The notes beneath the pieces were generated by a model. The model was not told where the DNA came from, made no database searches, and was given only the letters and a program-made list of their open reading frames with translations. Source: Luteibacter yeojuensis (GTDB lineage Bacteria; Pseudomonadota; Gammaproteobacteria; Xanthomonadales; Rhodanobacteraceae). From it: a DNA stretch of 64,000 nt. Each line of letters begins with the position of its first letter. The stretch's first letter is position 1. Shown here piece by piece: positions 11,430 through 22,144 of this stretch. The stretch spans positions 1 through 64,000 of the forward strand of contig NZ_JZRB01000009.1 in NCBI RefSeq assembly GCF_000964085.1, read 5' to 3'. A program made the translations under genes and the position numbers.

Positions 11430-12868
11430 TACTTCATGGTCCTCAAGTTACCTGCGTTGCCGAGCTCGACCGCCGCGGCGCCGATGTCGCCGGCGCCCAG
11501 CAGCAGGATCAGGTCGTTGTCGCGCGCCAGCGCCGAGAGCGTGGTGCGCAGGTCGCGCGGGTGGTCCACCAGCACCGGGTCGGTCTTGCCGCGCGCGCGG
11601 ATGGCGCGGGCCAGGGCCTTGCCGTCGGCGCCCGCGATCGGCGATTCGCCGGCCGGGTACACCTCGGTGAGCACCAGCACATCGGTCTCGGCCAGCACGT
11701 TGGCGAAATCGTCGAGCAGATCGCGCGTGCGGCTATAGCGGTGCGGCTGGAACGCGACGACCAGGCGGCGATCGGGCCAGCCACCGCGGGCGGCGGCGAA
11801 CACGGCGGCCAGCTCGCGCGGGTGGTGTCCGTAGTCATCCACCAACAGCGCGGAACCCTGGTCGAGGGCGATCTCGCCGCGGCGGTGGAAGCGACGGCCC
11901 ACGCCTTCGAACGCGGCCAGCGCGTGCGCGATGGCGCTCGGCTCGACGCCGAGCTGCCAGCCCACGGCGGCGGCGGCCAGCGCGTTCTGCACGTTGTGGC
12001 GGCCCGGCAGGTTCAGCGTGACGGGCACCGGCTCGCCCAGGCCCGGCAGGCGCAGGTCGAACTGCATCTGGAAGCCCACCTGGCGCACGTTCGCGGCGGT
12101 GACATCGGCGCCGGCGTTGTCGATGCCGTAGGTGATGACGCGGCGCGAGGTGTCCTGCGCCAGCTTCTTCGTCTCTTCGTCATCGATGCATAGCACGGCC
12201 ATGCCGTAGAACGGCAGGCGGTGCAGGAAATCGTGGAACGCCTTCTTCACCTGGGCGAAGTCGCCGTTGTAGTTCTCGAGGTGGTCGGCGTCGATGTTGG
12301 TGACGACGGCGATGACCGGCGAGAGCATGAGGAACGAACCATCGGACTCGTCGGCCTCGGCCACCAGGTACTGGCCCGTGCCCAGGCGCGCGTTGGCACC
12401 CGCGGCGTTGAGCTGGCCACCGATGACGAAGGTCGGGTCGTAATCGGCCTCGGCGAGCACGCTGGCCACGAGGCTGGTGGTGGTGGTCTTGCCGTGCGTG
12501 CCGGCGATGGCGATGCCACGGCGGAAGCGCATCAGCTCGCCCAGCATCTCGGCGCGCGGCACCGTGGGGATGCGCGCGGCGCGGGCAGCCACCAGCTCCG
12601 GGTTGTCCTGGCGGATGGCGCTGGAGATGACCACGACGTCGGTGCCGTCGATGTTGGCGGCCTCGTGGCCGATGCGCACGTCCACGCCCAGCTTGGCCAG
12701 GCGCTCGGTGGTGGGCGACGGCGCGCGGTCGGAGCCCGACACGCTGTAGCCAAGGTTCGCCAGCACTTCGGCGATACCGCTCATGCCGACGCCGCCCACG
12801 CCAATGAAGTGGACGCGGCGGAACGAGGTCATGAAATCATCGTGGGCGCGCAAACGACCGGGCGTCAT
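11429..12868 (-). CDS. murC: UDP-N-acetylmuramate--L-alanine ligase MurC
   Basis: Adds L-Ala to UDP-MurNAc, the first Mur ligase; 479 aa, usual length. Seen: Rossmann-like [18 protein letters not shown]-loop [16 protein letters not shown] near 125-140, EADESDGSF and [12 protein letters not shown] 12868 overlaps the murG stop (ATGA). An internal ATG 12 codons later (MTSFRRVHF) is also possible. Confidence 0.96.
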   Translation of the reverse strand: MTPGRLRAHDDFMTSFRRVHFIGVGGVGMSGIAEVLANLGYSVSGSDRAPSPTTERLAKLGVDVRIGHEAANIDGTDVVVISSAIRQDNPELVAARAARIPTVPRAEMLGELMRFRRGIAIAGTHGKTTTTSLVASVLAEADYDPTFVIGGQLNAAGANARLGTGQYLVAEADESDGSFLMLSPVIAVVTNIDADHLENYNGDFAQVKKAFHDFLHRLPFYGMAVLCIDDEETKKLAQDTSRRVITYGIDNAGADVTAANVRQVGFQMQFDLRLPGLGEPVPVTLNLPGRHNVQNALAAAAVGWQLGVEPSAIAHALAAFEGVGRRFHRRGEIALDQGSALLVDDYGHHPRELAAVFAAARGGWPDRRLVVAFQPHRYSRTRDLLDDFANVLAETDVLVLTEVYPAGESPIAGADGKALARAIRARGKTDPVLVDHPRDLRTTLSALARDNDLILLLGAGDIGAAAVELGNAGNLRTMK

Positions 12869-13947
12869 GCGGAAACCTCCATGCAGTGACGGGCAATCGT
12901 TGATGCAGCGTCGGGTTTGGCCAGCGTGCGCGAGGCGCTCGCGGCGGTAAGGAGCTGTTCGCGGTCGGCGAACAGGTCGACAAGCAGCTGCGCGAGCGAA
13001 CGCGCGGCATCGGCTTCGTTGAGCGAGGCATCGGTGACGATGCGCGCGCCGCCCACGTCCACCATGGCACGGGCGTTGGCGGTCTGGTGGTCGTCCACCG
13101 CGTGCGGGAACGGCACCAGCACGGCTTCGAGCCCGGCGGCGCACAGTTCGGCCACCGTGAGCGCGCCGGCGCGGCACACCACCACGTCGGCCCACTCGTA
13201 CGCGCCGGCCATGTCGTCGATGAAGGGCACGACATTGGCCGCCACGCCGGCGGCGGTGTAGGCGTCCACGGCTTCCGCCAGGCCGCGCTCGCCGGTCTGG
13301 TGCACCACGTCGGGGCGCACGTCGTGCGCCGCGAGCAGGGCCAGCGCCTTCGGCACGGCGGCATTCAAGGTGCGGGCGCCCAGGCTGCCACCGAGCACCA
13401 ACAGGCGCGGCGCGCCGCTGCGCGCGTGGAAGCGCACGGCCGGTGCCGGCAAGGCGGCGATGGCCGCGCGCACCGGGTTGCCCACCCACTCCGCGCCGGG
13501 CAGCACGTTGGGGAAGCCGGTGAGCACGCGCTTCGCGAACGCGGCCAGCTTGCGGTTGGTGTAACCGGCGACGGCGTTCTGCTCGTGCACCACCAGCGGG
13601 ATGCCGGCCAGGCGCGCGGCGACGCCGGCGGGGCCGGCCACGTAGCCACCCATCGAAAGCACGCAGCGCGGGCGCAGCTTGCGCAGCAGCGCCAGCGAAT
13701 CGAACAGCGCGCGCGCCAGCATCAGCGGCGCCATGAGGCGCGTCTTCATGCCCTTGCCACGCAGGCCACCCACCTTGACGGTGTGCAGCGTGATGTCGTG
13801 CGCGGGCACCACGCGGGTTTCCATGCCACCCGCAGCACCCAGCCATGCCACCGGCACGCCCTGCGCGCGCAGTTCATCGGCCACGGCCAGGCCGGGGAAG
13901 ATGTGGCCACCGGTGCCGCCGGCCATGACGAGTACGGGGCCGCTCAT
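12865..13947 (-). CDS. murG: Undecaprenyl-PP-MurNAc-pentapeptide GlcNAc transferase MurG
   Basis: GT28 glycosyltransferase converting lipid I to lipid II at the inner face of the membrane; 360 aa. Seen: VMAGGTGGHIFPGLAVADEL (first G-loop), MGGYVAGPAGVAA (second G-loop), HEQNAVAGYTNR, LGGSLGARTLN (third G-loop) and CRAGALTVAELCAAG. ATG 13947 overlaps the ftsW stop (ATGA). The frame stays open far upstream inside ftsW, but that part is not MurG. Confidence 0.97.
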   Translation of the reverse strand: MSGPVLVMAGGTGGHIFPGLAVADELRAQGVPVAWLGAAGGMETRVVPAHDITLHTVKVGGLRGKGMKTRLMAPLMLARALFDSLALLRKLRPRCVLSMGGYVAGPAGVAARLAGIPLVVHEQNAVAGYTNRKLAAFAKRVLTGFPNVLPGAEWVGNPVRAAIAALPAPAVRFHARSGAPRLLVLGGSLGARTLNAAVPKALALLAAHDVRPDVVHQTGERGLAEAVDAYTAAGVAANVVPFIDDMAGAYEWADVVVCRAGALTVAELCAAGLEAVLVPFPHAVDDHQTANARAMVDVGGARIVTDASLNEADAARSLAQLLVDLFADREQLLTAASASRTLAKPDAASTIARHCMEVSA

Positions 13948-15164
13948 GCGATACCCCCGATGGCGTTGGCGGTGGGCACGGCGGCGGCCGGGTTGCGCAC
14001 CGCCGTCTGGCGGGCGTCCTCGGCGCGGTTGATCTCGAAGGTGGCGCGCAGCAGCACGCCCACCATGCAGCAGGTCATCAACACCGACGAGCCGCCCGAG
14101 CTGATCAGCGGCAGCGTGAGGCCCTTGGTGGGCAGCACGCCGAGGTTCACGCCGATGGAGACCATGGCCTGGAAGCCGAGCATCAGCGAGATGCCGTAGG
14201 CCACGTAGCCGGAGAAACGGTGGCCAAGCTCGACGCCCTTCAGGCCGATGTAGAGGCCGCGGCCCACGAGCACCACGTACAGCGCGATGACGGTGGCGAT
14301 GCCGGCCAGGCCCAGCTCCTCGGCGAGCACGGCCAGGATGAAGTCGGTGTGCGCCTCGGGCAGGTAGAACAGCTTCTGCACGCTGCTGCCCAGGCCCACG
14401 CCCAGCCACTCGCCGCGGCCCACGGCGATCAGCGCCTGGGTGAGCTGGAAGCCGTCGTTGAACGGATCCTTCCACGGGTCGAGGAACGAGGTGAGGCGCT
14501 TGATGCGGTAATCCTCGGCCGTGGCCGCGTAGATGAGCAGCGGCACCAGCGGCAGGCCCAGCAGGAACAGGTTGCGCATGCGCGCACCGGCCAGCCACAC
14601 CATGCCGACGGTGGTGGCCACGACCAGGGCGGCCGAGCCGAAATCGGGCTGGGCCAGCAGCAACAGCACGATGAAGCCGGCCACGCCGATGGGCTTCACC
14701 ACGCCGAACAGTTCGTATTCCACGCCTTCGCGGTGGCGCACCAGGTAGCTGGAGAGGTAGGCGACGAGGATGACCTTCATCGCCTCCACCGGCTGGAAGC
14801 TGGTGACGAACAGGTTGATCCAGCGGCGCGCGCCGTTGATGCGCATGCCGAACCCCGGCACGAACACCAGCAGCAGGCCCACGACGCCGAGCAGGAGCAG
14901 CAGCGTGCTGTGCTTCTCGATCGTCTTCAGTTCGGTGCGCATGGCCACGCCAGCGAGGATGCAGCCGCCGAAGAGGAAGCCGATGTGCTTCTTCAGGTAG
15001 TAGAAGGCGCCCACGTGCGAGCCATCGGCCACGGCGATGGAGCTGGACGTGACCATGACCACGCCGATGGCGGCGAGCGCGAGCGCAGCCACGAGCAACG
15101 GGGTATCGAAGCTACCCCGCGGGCCCTGGCGGCGCTGTGCCTGCTTGTTGCCGAAGCCGAACAT
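13944..15164 (-). CDS. ftsW: Lipid II polymerase FtsW (SEDS family)
   Basis: Septal peptidoglycan glycosyltransferase working with FtsI; 406 aa with about ten membrane segments. Seen: first segment after a cytoplasmic basic tail, VAYLSSYLVRHREG, GLGSSVQKLFYLPEAHTDFILAVLAEELG (large periplasmic loop and following helix, a SEDS hallmark) and SSGGSSVLMTCCMVG near the C-terminus. It lies 6 bp after the mraY stop. Confidence 0.96.
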   Translation of the reverse strand: MFGFGNKQAQRRQGPRGSFDTPLLVAALALAAIGVVMVTSSSIAVADGSHVGAFYYLKKHIGFLFGGCILAGVAMRTELKTIEKHSTLLLLLGVVGLLLVFVPGFGMRINGARRWINLFVTSFQPVEAMKVILVAYLSSYLVRHREGVEYELFGVVKPIGVAGFIVLLLLAQPDFGSAALVVATTVGMVWLAGARMRNLFLLGLPLVPLLIYAATAEDYRIKRLTSFLDPWKDPFNDGFQLTQALIAVGRGEWLGVGLGSSVQKLFYLPEAHTDFILAVLAEELGLAGIATVIALYVVLVGRGLYIGLKGVELGHRFSGYVAYGISLMLGFQAMVSIGVNLGVLPTKGLTLPLISSGGSSVLMTCCMVGVLLRATFEINRAEDARQTAVRNPAAAVPTANAIGGIA

Positions 15165-15170
15165 GGTTTC

Positions 15171-16253
15171 TCAGCGCACCTTCAACGTAGCCAGACCAAT
15201 GAGCACCAGCACCACGCTGATGATCCAGAAGCGGACGATGACCCGCGGCTCGGGCCAGCCCTTCAGTTCGAAATGGTGATGGATGGGGGCCATGCGGAAG
15301 ATGCGCTTGCCGCGCAGCTTGAAGCTGGCCACCTGCAGCATCACCGAGGCGGTTTCCATCACGAACACGCCGCCCATCACCAGCAGCACGATCTCCTGGC
15401 GCACGATCAGCGCCACGCAGCCGAGCGCGGCACCGATGGCCAGCGCGCCCACGTCGCCCATGAACACCTGCGCCGGGTAGGTGTTGAACCAGAGGAACCC
15501 GAGGCCGGCGCCGGCCAGCGCGCTGCAGAAGATGGCCAGCTCGCCCGCGCCGGGGATGCTCGGGATACCGAGGTATTCCGAAAACAGCTTGTTGCCGGCG
15601 AGGTACGCGAAGATGCCCAGCGCGCCCGAGACCAGCACGCTTGGCATGATGGCCAGGCCATCGAGGCCGTCGGTGAGGTTCACCGCGTTGGAGAAGCCCA
15701 CGATGATGAAGTAGCCGATGACCACGAACATGAGGCCGAGCGGCAGGGCCACCTGCTTGAACAGCGGCAGGTACAGCGCGGTTTCCGCCGGCAGCTGGTG
15801 CGTGTGGTACAGGAACAGCGCGGCCGCCAGGCCGAACACCGACTGCCAGAAGTACTTCCAGCGGCTGGCGAGGCCGCGGCTATCCTTCAGCACCAGCTTG
15901 CGGTAATCGTCGTAGAAACCGATGGCGCCGAAGCACAGCGTCACCAGCAGCACCACCCACACGTAGCGGTTGGCCAGGTCGGCCCACAGCAGCGTGGCGA
16001 TGCCGATGGCGAACAGGATCAGCGTGCCGCCCATGGTCGGCGTGCCGGCCTTGGAGAGGTGGGTCTGCGGGCCATCGCTGCGCACCACCTGGCCCGCCTT
16101 CAGCGCGGCCAGCTTGCGGATCAGCGCGGGGCCGAGCAGCAGCGACACGCACAGCGCGGTCAGCGCCGCCATGATGGCGCGGAAGGTGATGTACTGGAAA
16201 AGATGCAGCGACGTGAAGTGCCGAGCCATCCATTCCGCCAGTTCAAGCAGCAT
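15171..16253 (-). CDS. mraY: Phospho-MurNAc-pentapeptide transferase MraY
   Basis: Makes lipid I by transferring phospho-MurNAc-pentapeptide to undecaprenyl phosphate; 360 aa, about ten membrane segments. Seen: [31 protein letters not shown] (Asp-Asp metal/catalytic region), [13 protein letters not shown] (third catalytic Asp) and [14 protein letters not shown] (His cluster). The start overlaps the end of murF by 11 bp. Confidence 0.97.
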   Translation of the reverse strand: MLLELAEWMARHFTSLHLFQYITFRAIMAALTALCVSLLLGPALIRKLAALKAGQVVRSDGPQTHLSKAGTPTMGGTLILFAIGIATLLWADLANRYVWVVLLVTLCFGAIGFYDDYRKLVLKDSRGLASRWKYFWQSVFGLAAALFLYHTHQLPAETALYLPLFKQVALPLGLMFVVIGYFIIVGFSNAVNLTDGLDGLAIMPSVLVSGALGIFAYLAGNKLFSEYLGIPSIPGAGELAIFCSALAGAGLGFLWFNTYPAQVFMGDVGALAIGAALGCVALIVRQEIVLLVMGGVFVMETASVMLQVASFKLRGKRIFRMAPIHHHFELKGWPEPRVIVRFWIISVVLVLIGLATLKVR

Positions 16254-17607
16254 GGGATGCTCCTTCAGCGTACGACTTCATCGCCGCGACGACCCGCTCC
16301 ATGCCGGACGACCGCGAGCCCTTCACGAGCACGGTGACGCCCTCGTGGATCTGTGCGCACGCGGCCTCGACGAGCGCTTCCTGCGTGGCGAAATGTTGCG
16401 CGCCGGCGCCGAACGCCTCGACGGCCGCGGCGCTTTTCACACCGGTGGCCAGCAGGCGCTCGATGCCGCGCTGGCGCGCCAGCGCACCCGTGGCAGCGTG
16501 CATCTTCAACGTATCGGTGCCCAGCTCGGCCATGTCGCCGAGGATGAGCCAGCGCTCGCCGCGGGCCAGCGCCAGGGTCTCGATGGCGGCGGCGGCCGAA
16601 CCTGGATTGGCGTTGTAGCTGTCGTCGATGAGGGTCCAGTCGCCCGGCATCGGCTCGAGGTTGAGGCGGCCCGCCACGTGCGGCACCTGCTCCAGGCCGT
16701 CGACGATGGTGGCCACCGGCACGTCCAGCGCCACCGCGATGGCGGCGGCGGCCAGCGCGTTCGCCACGTTGTGGCGGCCGGCCAGTGGCAGGCGGACATC
16801 GCCGTCGCCGTGCGGCGTGCTCAGCACGAAGTGGGTGCCGTCGATGCGCTCCTCGACGATGTCGGCGCCGATGTCGGCGCGGTGCGACAGCGCGTAGCGC
16901 AGCACGCGGCGCGAGCCGGCCAGGCCGGTGAAGAAGCCGGCGAAGCGCTCGTCGTCCGCGTTGATGATGGCCACGCCATCGGCGGGGAGCGACTGGTACA
17001 GCGCGCCCTTGGTTTCAGCGACGCCTTCGATCGTGCCCATGCGCTCAAGGTGCGCGGCCGCGATGGAATTGACGAGGCCGATATCGGGCCGCGCGATGGC
17101 GGCCAGGTAATCGATGTCGCCCGGCTTGCCGGCGCCCATCTCGAGCACGGCGTACTGCGTATCGGCCGGCATGGCGAGGATCGTCAGCGGCATGCCGATC
17201 TCGTTGTTGTAGTTGCCGGCGTTGACGTGCGTGCGGCCGTGGCGCGACAGGATGGACGCCGTGAGCGTCTTCACCGTCGTCTTGCCGTTCGAGCCGGTGA
17301 TGCCGATGACGCGGACATTGCCCTGCGCGCGGGTGGCGCTGGCCAGGTCGCCCAGGGCCAGCTGCGTATCGTTGACGATCACCTGCGGCAGGTCGACCGC
17401 GACGGGGCGGGTGACCAGCGCGGCGACGGCGCCGGCCTTCGCGGCGGCGGCGACGTAATCGTGGCCGTCGACGTGCTCGCCCGGCAGCGCGACGAACAGG
17501 TCGCCGGCCTTCAGCTTGCGGGTATCGATGGCGAAGCCGGTGACCTCGGCATCGGCGCCCTGCAGGCGGCCGCGGGTCCACAGGGCGACGGCGGAGAGAC
17601 GCATCAT
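16243..17607 (-). CDS. murF: UDP-MurNAc-tripeptide--D-Ala-D-Ala ligase MurF
   Basis: Completes the UDP-MurNAc-pentapeptide using the Ddl product; 454 aa. Seen: N-terminal uridine-binding domain ([35 protein letters not shown]), P-loop [17 protein letters not shown] near 108-122, [32 protein letters not shown] and [11 protein letters not shown] 17607 overlaps the murE stop (ATGA). Confidence 0.96.
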   Translation of the reverse strand: MMRLSAVALWTRGRLQGADAEVTGFAIDTRKLKAGDLFVALPGEHVDGHDYVAAAAKAGAVAALVTRPVAVDLPQVIVNDTQLALGDLASATRAQGNVRVIGITGSNGKTTVKTLTASILSRHGRTHVNAGNYNNEIGMPLTILAMPADTQYAVLEMGAGKPGDIDYLAAIARPDIGLVNSIAAAHLERMGTIEGVAETKGALYQSLPADGVAIINADDERFAGFFTGLAGSRRVLRYALSHRADIGADIVEERIDGTHFVLSTPHGDGDVRLPLAGRHNVANALAAAAIAVALDVPVATIVDGLEQVPHVAGRLNLEPMPGDWTLIDDSYNANPGSAAAAIETLALARGERWLILGDMAELGTDTLKMHAATGALARQRGIERLLATGVKSAAAVEAFGAGAQHFATQEALVEAACAQIHEGVTVLVKGSRSSGMERVVAAMKSYAEGASHAA

Positions 17608-19100
17608 GCGCGTGCCCCCTTCGCGGCCGGGGCCATCAGCTCGCGCGCCACGGCGAGGTCGTCGAACGGCAGCTTGCCCTCCGGGCCTTCCTGGTAGGTT
17701 TCGTGGCCCTTGCCGGCGATAAGCACCACGTCGTCGACCTTCGCGCCGTTGAGCGCCAGCGCGATGGCCTTGGCGCGGTCGCGCTCGACGGCCACCGTCT
17801 CGGCATGGACGAAGCCGGCGACGATCTGCGCGACGATGGCGTCGCCATCCTCACTGCGCGGGTTGTCGTCGGTGACGATCACCACGTCGGCCAGGCGCTC
17901 GGCGATGCCGGCCATGATCGGGCGCTTGCCCGCGTCGCGGTCGCCACCGGCGCCAAACACGCAGATGAGCTTGCCCTTGGTGTGCGAACGCAGCGCCAGC
18001 AGCGCCTGCTTCAGCGCATCGGGCGTGTGCGAGTAATCGACCACCACCAGCGGCTTCTTGCCATCGCCGCCGAGGCGGCTCATGCGGCCATTCACCGGCT
18101 GCAGCGCTTCCAGCGCGGCATGGATGCGCTCGAACGGCTCGCCCAGCGCGCCCAGCACCGCGGCGACGGCGAGCAGGTTGGCCACGTTGAAGCGGCCCAG
18201 CAGCGCGCTGCGCACGGTGCGCATGCCCCACGGGGTGATGAGGTTGAACGACAGGCCCTTGGCCGAGGTGACGATGATGTCGGCGCGGACCTCGGCATCC
18301 TTCTCGGTGGCGTCGTGCGCCATGGAGGTGCGCAACTTCGCCACGCCCTCGGGCAGGCCCTTCGCCAGCTTCACGCCGAATGCGTCGTCGACGTTGATCA
18401 CCGCGGCCTGCAGGCCGGCGAAGGCAAACAGCTTCGCCTTGGCGGCACCGTAGGCTTCCATGGTGCCGTGGTAGTCGAGGTGGTCGCGGGTGAGGTTGGT
18501 GAACACGGCGATGTCGAACGCCACGGCGTTCACCCGGCCCTGCTCCAGCGCGTGCGACGAGACCTCCATCGCCACGTGCGTGGCGCCCGCGTCGCGGAAA
18601 CCGGCGAACAGGCCCTGCATGCTGATGGCGTCCGGCGTGGTGCGCTCGCCTTCCACGATGGCGCCATGCATACCGGCGCCCAGCGTACCGACCGTGGCCG
18701 GCTTCTTGTGCAGGAACGCCAGCGCCTGGCCGATCAGCTGCACCGTGGAGGTCTTGCCGTTGGTGCCGGTGACGCCGATGACATCGAGCGCCTGGGTCGG
18801 CTCACCGAAGAAGCGCGCGGCGATGGCGCCGGTGTGCTCGCGCAGGCCGTCGACGGCGACGACGGGCACGCCCGCGGCGGCCGCGTCGAACGCGCTATCG
18901 GCGAGGATCACGCTGGCACCGTTCTCGACGGCCTTGGCCGCGAAATCCATGCCGTGGCCCTTCGTGCCGCGCAGCGCCACGAAGGCCTGGCCCTCGGTGA
19001 TGGCGCGCGAATCGAGCGAGAGGCCGGAAACACTGATTTCGCCGGCACCCTGGGCGTCGGCGAAACCGTTCAGCAGTTCGTTGAGGATCATGTGGCTCAC
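17604..19100 (-). CDS. murE: UDP-MurNAc-L-Ala-D-Glu--meso-DAP ligase MurE
   Basis: Adds meso-diaminopimelate; 498 aa. Seen: GLSLDSRAITEGQAFVAL, P-loop GVTGTNGKTSTVQLIGQ near 111-125, MEVSSHALEQGRV, VVDYSHTPDALKQAL, and the DNPR motif (TDDNPRSEDGD) that marks meso-DAP rather than lysine specificity. The start is GTG 19100, overlapping the ftsI stop as GTGA. Confidence 0.96.
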   Translation of the reverse strand: MSHMILNELLNGFADAQGAGEISVSGLSLDSRAITEGQAFVALRGTKGHGMDFAAKAVENGASVILADSAFDAAAAGVPVVAVDGLREHTGAIAARFFGEPTQALDVIGVTGTNGKTSTVQLIGQALAFLHKKPATVGTLGAGMHGAIVEGERTTPDAISMQGLFAGFRDAGATHVAMEVSSHALEQGRVNAVAFDIAVFTNLTRDHLDYHGTMEAYGAAKAKLFAFAGLQAAVINVDDAFGVKLAKGLPEGVAKLRTSMAHDATEKDAEVRADIIVTSAKGLSFNLITPWGMRTVRSALLGRFNVANLLAVAAVLGALGEPFERIHAALEALQPVNGRMSRLGGDGKKPLVVVDYSHTPDALKQALLALRSHTKGKLICVFGAGGDRDAGKRPIMAGIAERLADVVIVTDDNPRSEDGDAIVAQIVAGFVHAETVAVERDRAKAIALALNGAKVDDVVLIAGKGHETYQEGPEGKLPFDDLAVARELMAPAAKGARA

Positions 19101-20902
19101 GGCACCACCTCTTCCGCCGCGCTGTCATCGGCGGCGGGGGGTGCGTTGTTCGTGCCGATCATGCCGCCCTGGCTCGGGCCACCGGCATACCAGCGGCCCA
19201 CGTTATCGGGCGGGATATCGAGCAGGCGCACCGCGCCGGTCATGACGTTGGCGAACGCCGGGCCGGCCACGGAGCCGCCGTAGTAGCGGCCACCCTTCGG
19301 GTCGTTGATGACGACGACGGTGACGAGGCGCGGGTTGCTGGCCGGGACCATGCCGACGAAGAGCGAGATGTAGTTGTTGGCGTAGTAGCCGCCCGCGGAG
19401 TTCTTGTGCGAGGTACCCGTCTTGCCGGCCACGCTGTAGTTGGCCACGGAGGCGAAGCCGTAGCCCGTGCCGCCCGGGGCCGTCACGGTCTCGAGCATGC
19501 GCACCAGCTCGTGGGCGACCTCGGGCGTCACCACCTGGTTGGGCGGATTATCCGCGCCCTTGATGAAGCTGGGCGCGCGGTACGCGCCACCGTTGGCGAT
19601 GGCGGCGTAGCCCGTGGCCAGCTGCAGCGGGGTGACGTTGAGGTTGTAGCCGTAGGCGATGCGCGACTTCTCGATCGGCTTCCAGGTGCGGCCCACCGGC
19701 AGGTAGCCCGATGCTTCGCCAGGGAAGCCGCTGCCGGTGCTGTTGCCGATGCCGAACGCCTTGAACATGCCGTACATCTGGTCGGTGTCGAGCGTCATCG
19801 CGATCTTCGCGGCGCCGACGTTGGACGACTTCGTGATGACGCCGGTGGGCGTGAGCGTGCCCCAGTTGTGGGTATCGCGCACGGGGTGGCCACCCATCAT
19901 CCAGGTACCGGGCGAGGTCTCGATGAGCGGCGACGTGGGCGTGTACTTGCCGCTGGTGAGCGCGGCGGCCATGGTGAACGCCTTCATCGTCGAGCCCGGC
20001 TCCACCACGTCGGTGACGGCGCGGTTGCGGCGATCGGACGGGCTGCTGCCACGCACCGCGTTCGGGTTGAACGACGGCAGGTTGGCCATGCCCAGCACTT
20101 CGCCGGTGTGCACGTCCATCACCACGATGGAGCCGGAATCGGCCTTGTTCTTGTCCAGCGCGTCTTTGAGCGCGCTGTAGGCCAGGTACTGGATGCGGCG
20201 GTCGATCGACAGCGTGATGTCGCGGCCGAGCTGCGGCTCGCGCACCAACTCGACGTCTTCCACCACGTGGCCCTTGCGGTCGCGGATGACGCGCTTGGCG
20301 CCCGGCTTGCCGGCCAGCCACTGGTCGTACGACAGCTCCAGGCCTTCCTGGCCGTGGTCGTCGATGTTGGTGAAGCCGAGGATGTGGCTGTTGACGGCGC
20401 CCGAGGGGTAGTAGCGGCGGTATTCGCGCTGCGAATTGATGCCGGGGATCTTCAGGTCCATCACCGCCTGCGCGTCTTCCGGGCGCATCTGGCGGGTGAT
20501 GTACATGAACTCCTTGTCGGCGCGCGCCTCGATCTTCGACTTCAGGTCGTCGGCGTCGACATGCAGCGCCTTGGCCAGGTCGGGGATGCGGTCGGCGTTC
20601 TCGAGCAACTCGGGCGGGTTGGCCCACAGCGACGCGACCGGCGTCGACACCGCGAGCGGCTCGCCGTTGCGGTCGAAGATGGTGCCGCGCGAGACGGCGA
20701 TGGGCATCTCGCGCAGGAAGCGGGCGTCGCCCTGGTCCTGGTAGAACTGCTTGCGCACCACCTGCAGGTCGAACGCGCGCACGAGCAGGCCGCTGGCCGC
20801 GACGCACAGCACGGCGACCATCACCGTCATGCGCTTGCGCGGGCTGGGGCCCTGGCCGCGGCGGCGGCTGGGGACGACCGGCTTGCCCTGGCGCGCCCTC
20901 AT
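19097..20902 (-). CDS. ftsI: Septal transpeptidase FtsI (PBP3)
   Basis: Division-specific class B PBP; 601 aa. Seen: basic cytoplasmic tail, membrane anchor (about 26-45), N-terminal pedestal with ISRGTIFDRNGEPLAVSTP-like box, then the penicillin-binding domain with SxxK (STMKAF), SxN (SSN) and KTG (KTGTSHK). It ends in a disordered Pro/Ala tail. ATG 20902 overlaps the ftsL stop (ATGA). Confidence 0.96.
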   Translation of the reverse strand: MRARQGKPVVPSRRRGQGPSPRKRMTVMVAVLCVAASGLLVRAFDLQVVRKQFYQDQGDARFLREMPIAVSRGTIFDRNGEPLAVSTPVASLWANPPELLENADRIPDLAKALHVDADDLKSKIEARADKEFMYITRQMRPEDAQAVMDLKIPGINSQREYRRYYPSGAVNSHILGFTNIDDHGQEGLELSYDQWLAGKPGAKRVIRDRKGHVVEDVELVREPQLGRDITLSIDRRIQYLAYSALKDALDKNKADSGSIVVMDVHTGEVLGMANLPSFNPNAVRGSSPSDRRNRAVTDVVEPGSTMKAFTMAAALTSGKYTPTSPLIETSPGTWMMGGHPVRDTHNWGTLTPTGVITKSSNVGAAKIAMTLDTDQMYGMFKAFGIGNSTGSGFPGEASGYLPVGRTWKPIEKSRIAYGYNLNVTPLQLATGYAAIANGGAYRAPSFIKGADNPPNQVVTPEVAHELVRMLETVTAPGGTGYGFASVANYSVAGKTGTSHKNSAGGYYANNYISLFVGMVPASNPRLVTVVVINDPKGGRYYGGSVAGPAFANVMTGAVRLLDIPPDNVGRWYAGGPSQGGMIGTNNAPPAADDSAAEEVVP

Positions 20903-21171
20903 CGACGCACCAGCTGGATATCCTGCGGCTTCGGCGGCAGCATGCCGAGCTTCTCGCGGGCGTCGCCGTCGATGCGGCTGGGCTCGGCGTAGGTGGCCTG
21001 CTCCAGTTCGAGGCGGCCGTACTCCACGCCGAGGTCATCCTTCTGCGTCTGCAGGCGGCTGAGCTCGACGAACAGCACGCGGCTCTCGTGGCGCGTCCAC
21101 ACCACGCCAATGGCGCTGCCGATGACGGCCAGCAGCAGCAGCGTGAGGCAGATGGCGCCGAAGGTCTTCAT
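20899..21171 (-). CDS. ftsL: Cell division protein FtsL
   Basis: 90 aa bitopic protein of the FtsQLB complex. Seen: one membrane segment at the very N-terminus (about 4-24), then a leucine-zipper-like coiled coil (VLFVELSRLQTQKDDLGVEYGRLELEQ) and the REKLGMLPPKPQDIQLV end typical of FtsL. ATG 21171 overlaps the rsmH stop as ATGA. The reading frame continues upstream inside rsmH, but that part has no FtsL character. Confidence 0.93.
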   Translation of the reverse strand: MKTFGAICLTLLLLAVIGSAIGVVWTRHESRVLFVELSRLQTQKDDLGVEYGRLELEQATYAEPSRIDGDAREKLGMLPPKPQDIQLVRR

Positions 21172-22091
21172 GCGATTTTCTCCGCCACGCGCAACACGGC
21201 GGAACGCGAACGCGGGTTCGCGGCCACCTCGGCGTCGGAGGCGAAGATCGCCTTGCCCACGGGCTTCAGGCGCGCGGCGGGCGCCTCGGTGGGCGGCGCG
21301 CGACGGCTGCCCTGCACGCGGCCCTCGTGCGCGCGGATGAACTGCTTCACCATGCGGTCTTCCAGCGAGTGGAAGCTGATGACGGCGAGGCGGCCACCCG
21401 GGTTCAGCAACTCGAGCGCGGCGTCGAGGCCACGCTCCACCGAGCCGAGCTCCTCGTTCACGCGGATGCGCAAGGCCTGGAACGTGCGGGTGGCGGGGTT
21501 CTTGCCCGGCTCGCGGCGGCCGACGCAACGCGCGACCAGCTCGGCGAGCTCGCCCGTGCGGGTGATGGGCTGCGTGGCGCGGCGCTCGACGATCTGCTTC
21601 GCGATGCGGCGGCTGAAGCGCTCCTCGCCGAATTGCCACAGCACGTCGGCGATCTCGGCTTCGTCGGCATCGCGCAGGAAATCGGCCGCGCTGATGCCGC
21701 GCGTTGTGTCCATGCGCATGTCGAGCGGCGCATCGGCCATGAAGCTGAAACCGCGGCTGGCATCGTCCAGCTGCGGCGACGAGACACCGAGGTCGAGCAG
21801 GATGCCGTCGAGGCCGCCCGCGAGCGCGGCCCACTCGCCCATGGTGGCGAAGTTGTCGTGGCGCAGGGTGACGCGCGGATCGGTGGCGAGGCCAGCTTCG
21901 GCCACGGCGATGGCGGTCGGGTCGCGGTCCATCAGGAACAGGCGGCCCTCGCTGGAGAGGCGCGAAAGGATGGCCGTGGCGTGGCCGCCGCGTCCAAAGG
22001 TTCCGTCCAGGTAGCGCCCGTTCTCGCGCAAGGCGAGGCCCTCCACCGCTTCGTCGAGCATCACCGGGATGTGCACATCGCGCCCCGCCAT
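21168..22091 (-). CDS. rsmH: 16S rRNA m4C1402 methyltransferase RsmH (MraW)
   Basis: SAM-dependent N4-methylation of C1402 in 16S rRNA; 307 aa from ATG 22091. Seen: HIPVMLDEAVEGL, the SAM loop DGTFGRGGHA, DRDPTAIAVAEA, LDLGVSSPQLDDASRGFSF, and PGGRLAVISFHSLEDRMVKQF. I chose ATG 22091 because it puts the conserved HxPV motif close to the start; a GTG at 22115 would add eight residues. Confidence 0.95.
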   Translation of the reverse strand: MAGRDVHIPVMLDEAVEGLALRENGRYLDGTFGRGGHATAILSRLSSEGRLFLMDRDPTAIAVAEAGLATDPRVTLRHDNFATMGEWAALAGGLDGILLDLGVSSPQLDDASRGFSFMADAPLDMRMDTTRGISAADFLRDADEAEIADVLWQFGEERFSRRIAKQIVERRATQPITRTGELAELVARCVGRREPGKNPATRTFQALRIRVNEELGSVERGLDAALELLNPGGRLAVISFHSLEDRMVKQFIRAHEGRVQGSRRAPPTEAPAARLKPVGKAIFASDAEVAANPRSRSAVLRVAEKIA

Positions 22092-22144
22092 CGCTACATC
22101 CCGCTCCCGTTCCACTTACAACGTCTTCTTATGGGTTTTTGTCG

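Noticed and set aside
12869-13846. Upstream extension of the murC frame inside murG
   Set aside because: No Mur-ligase features; the ATGA overlap at 12868 gives a standard-length MurC.
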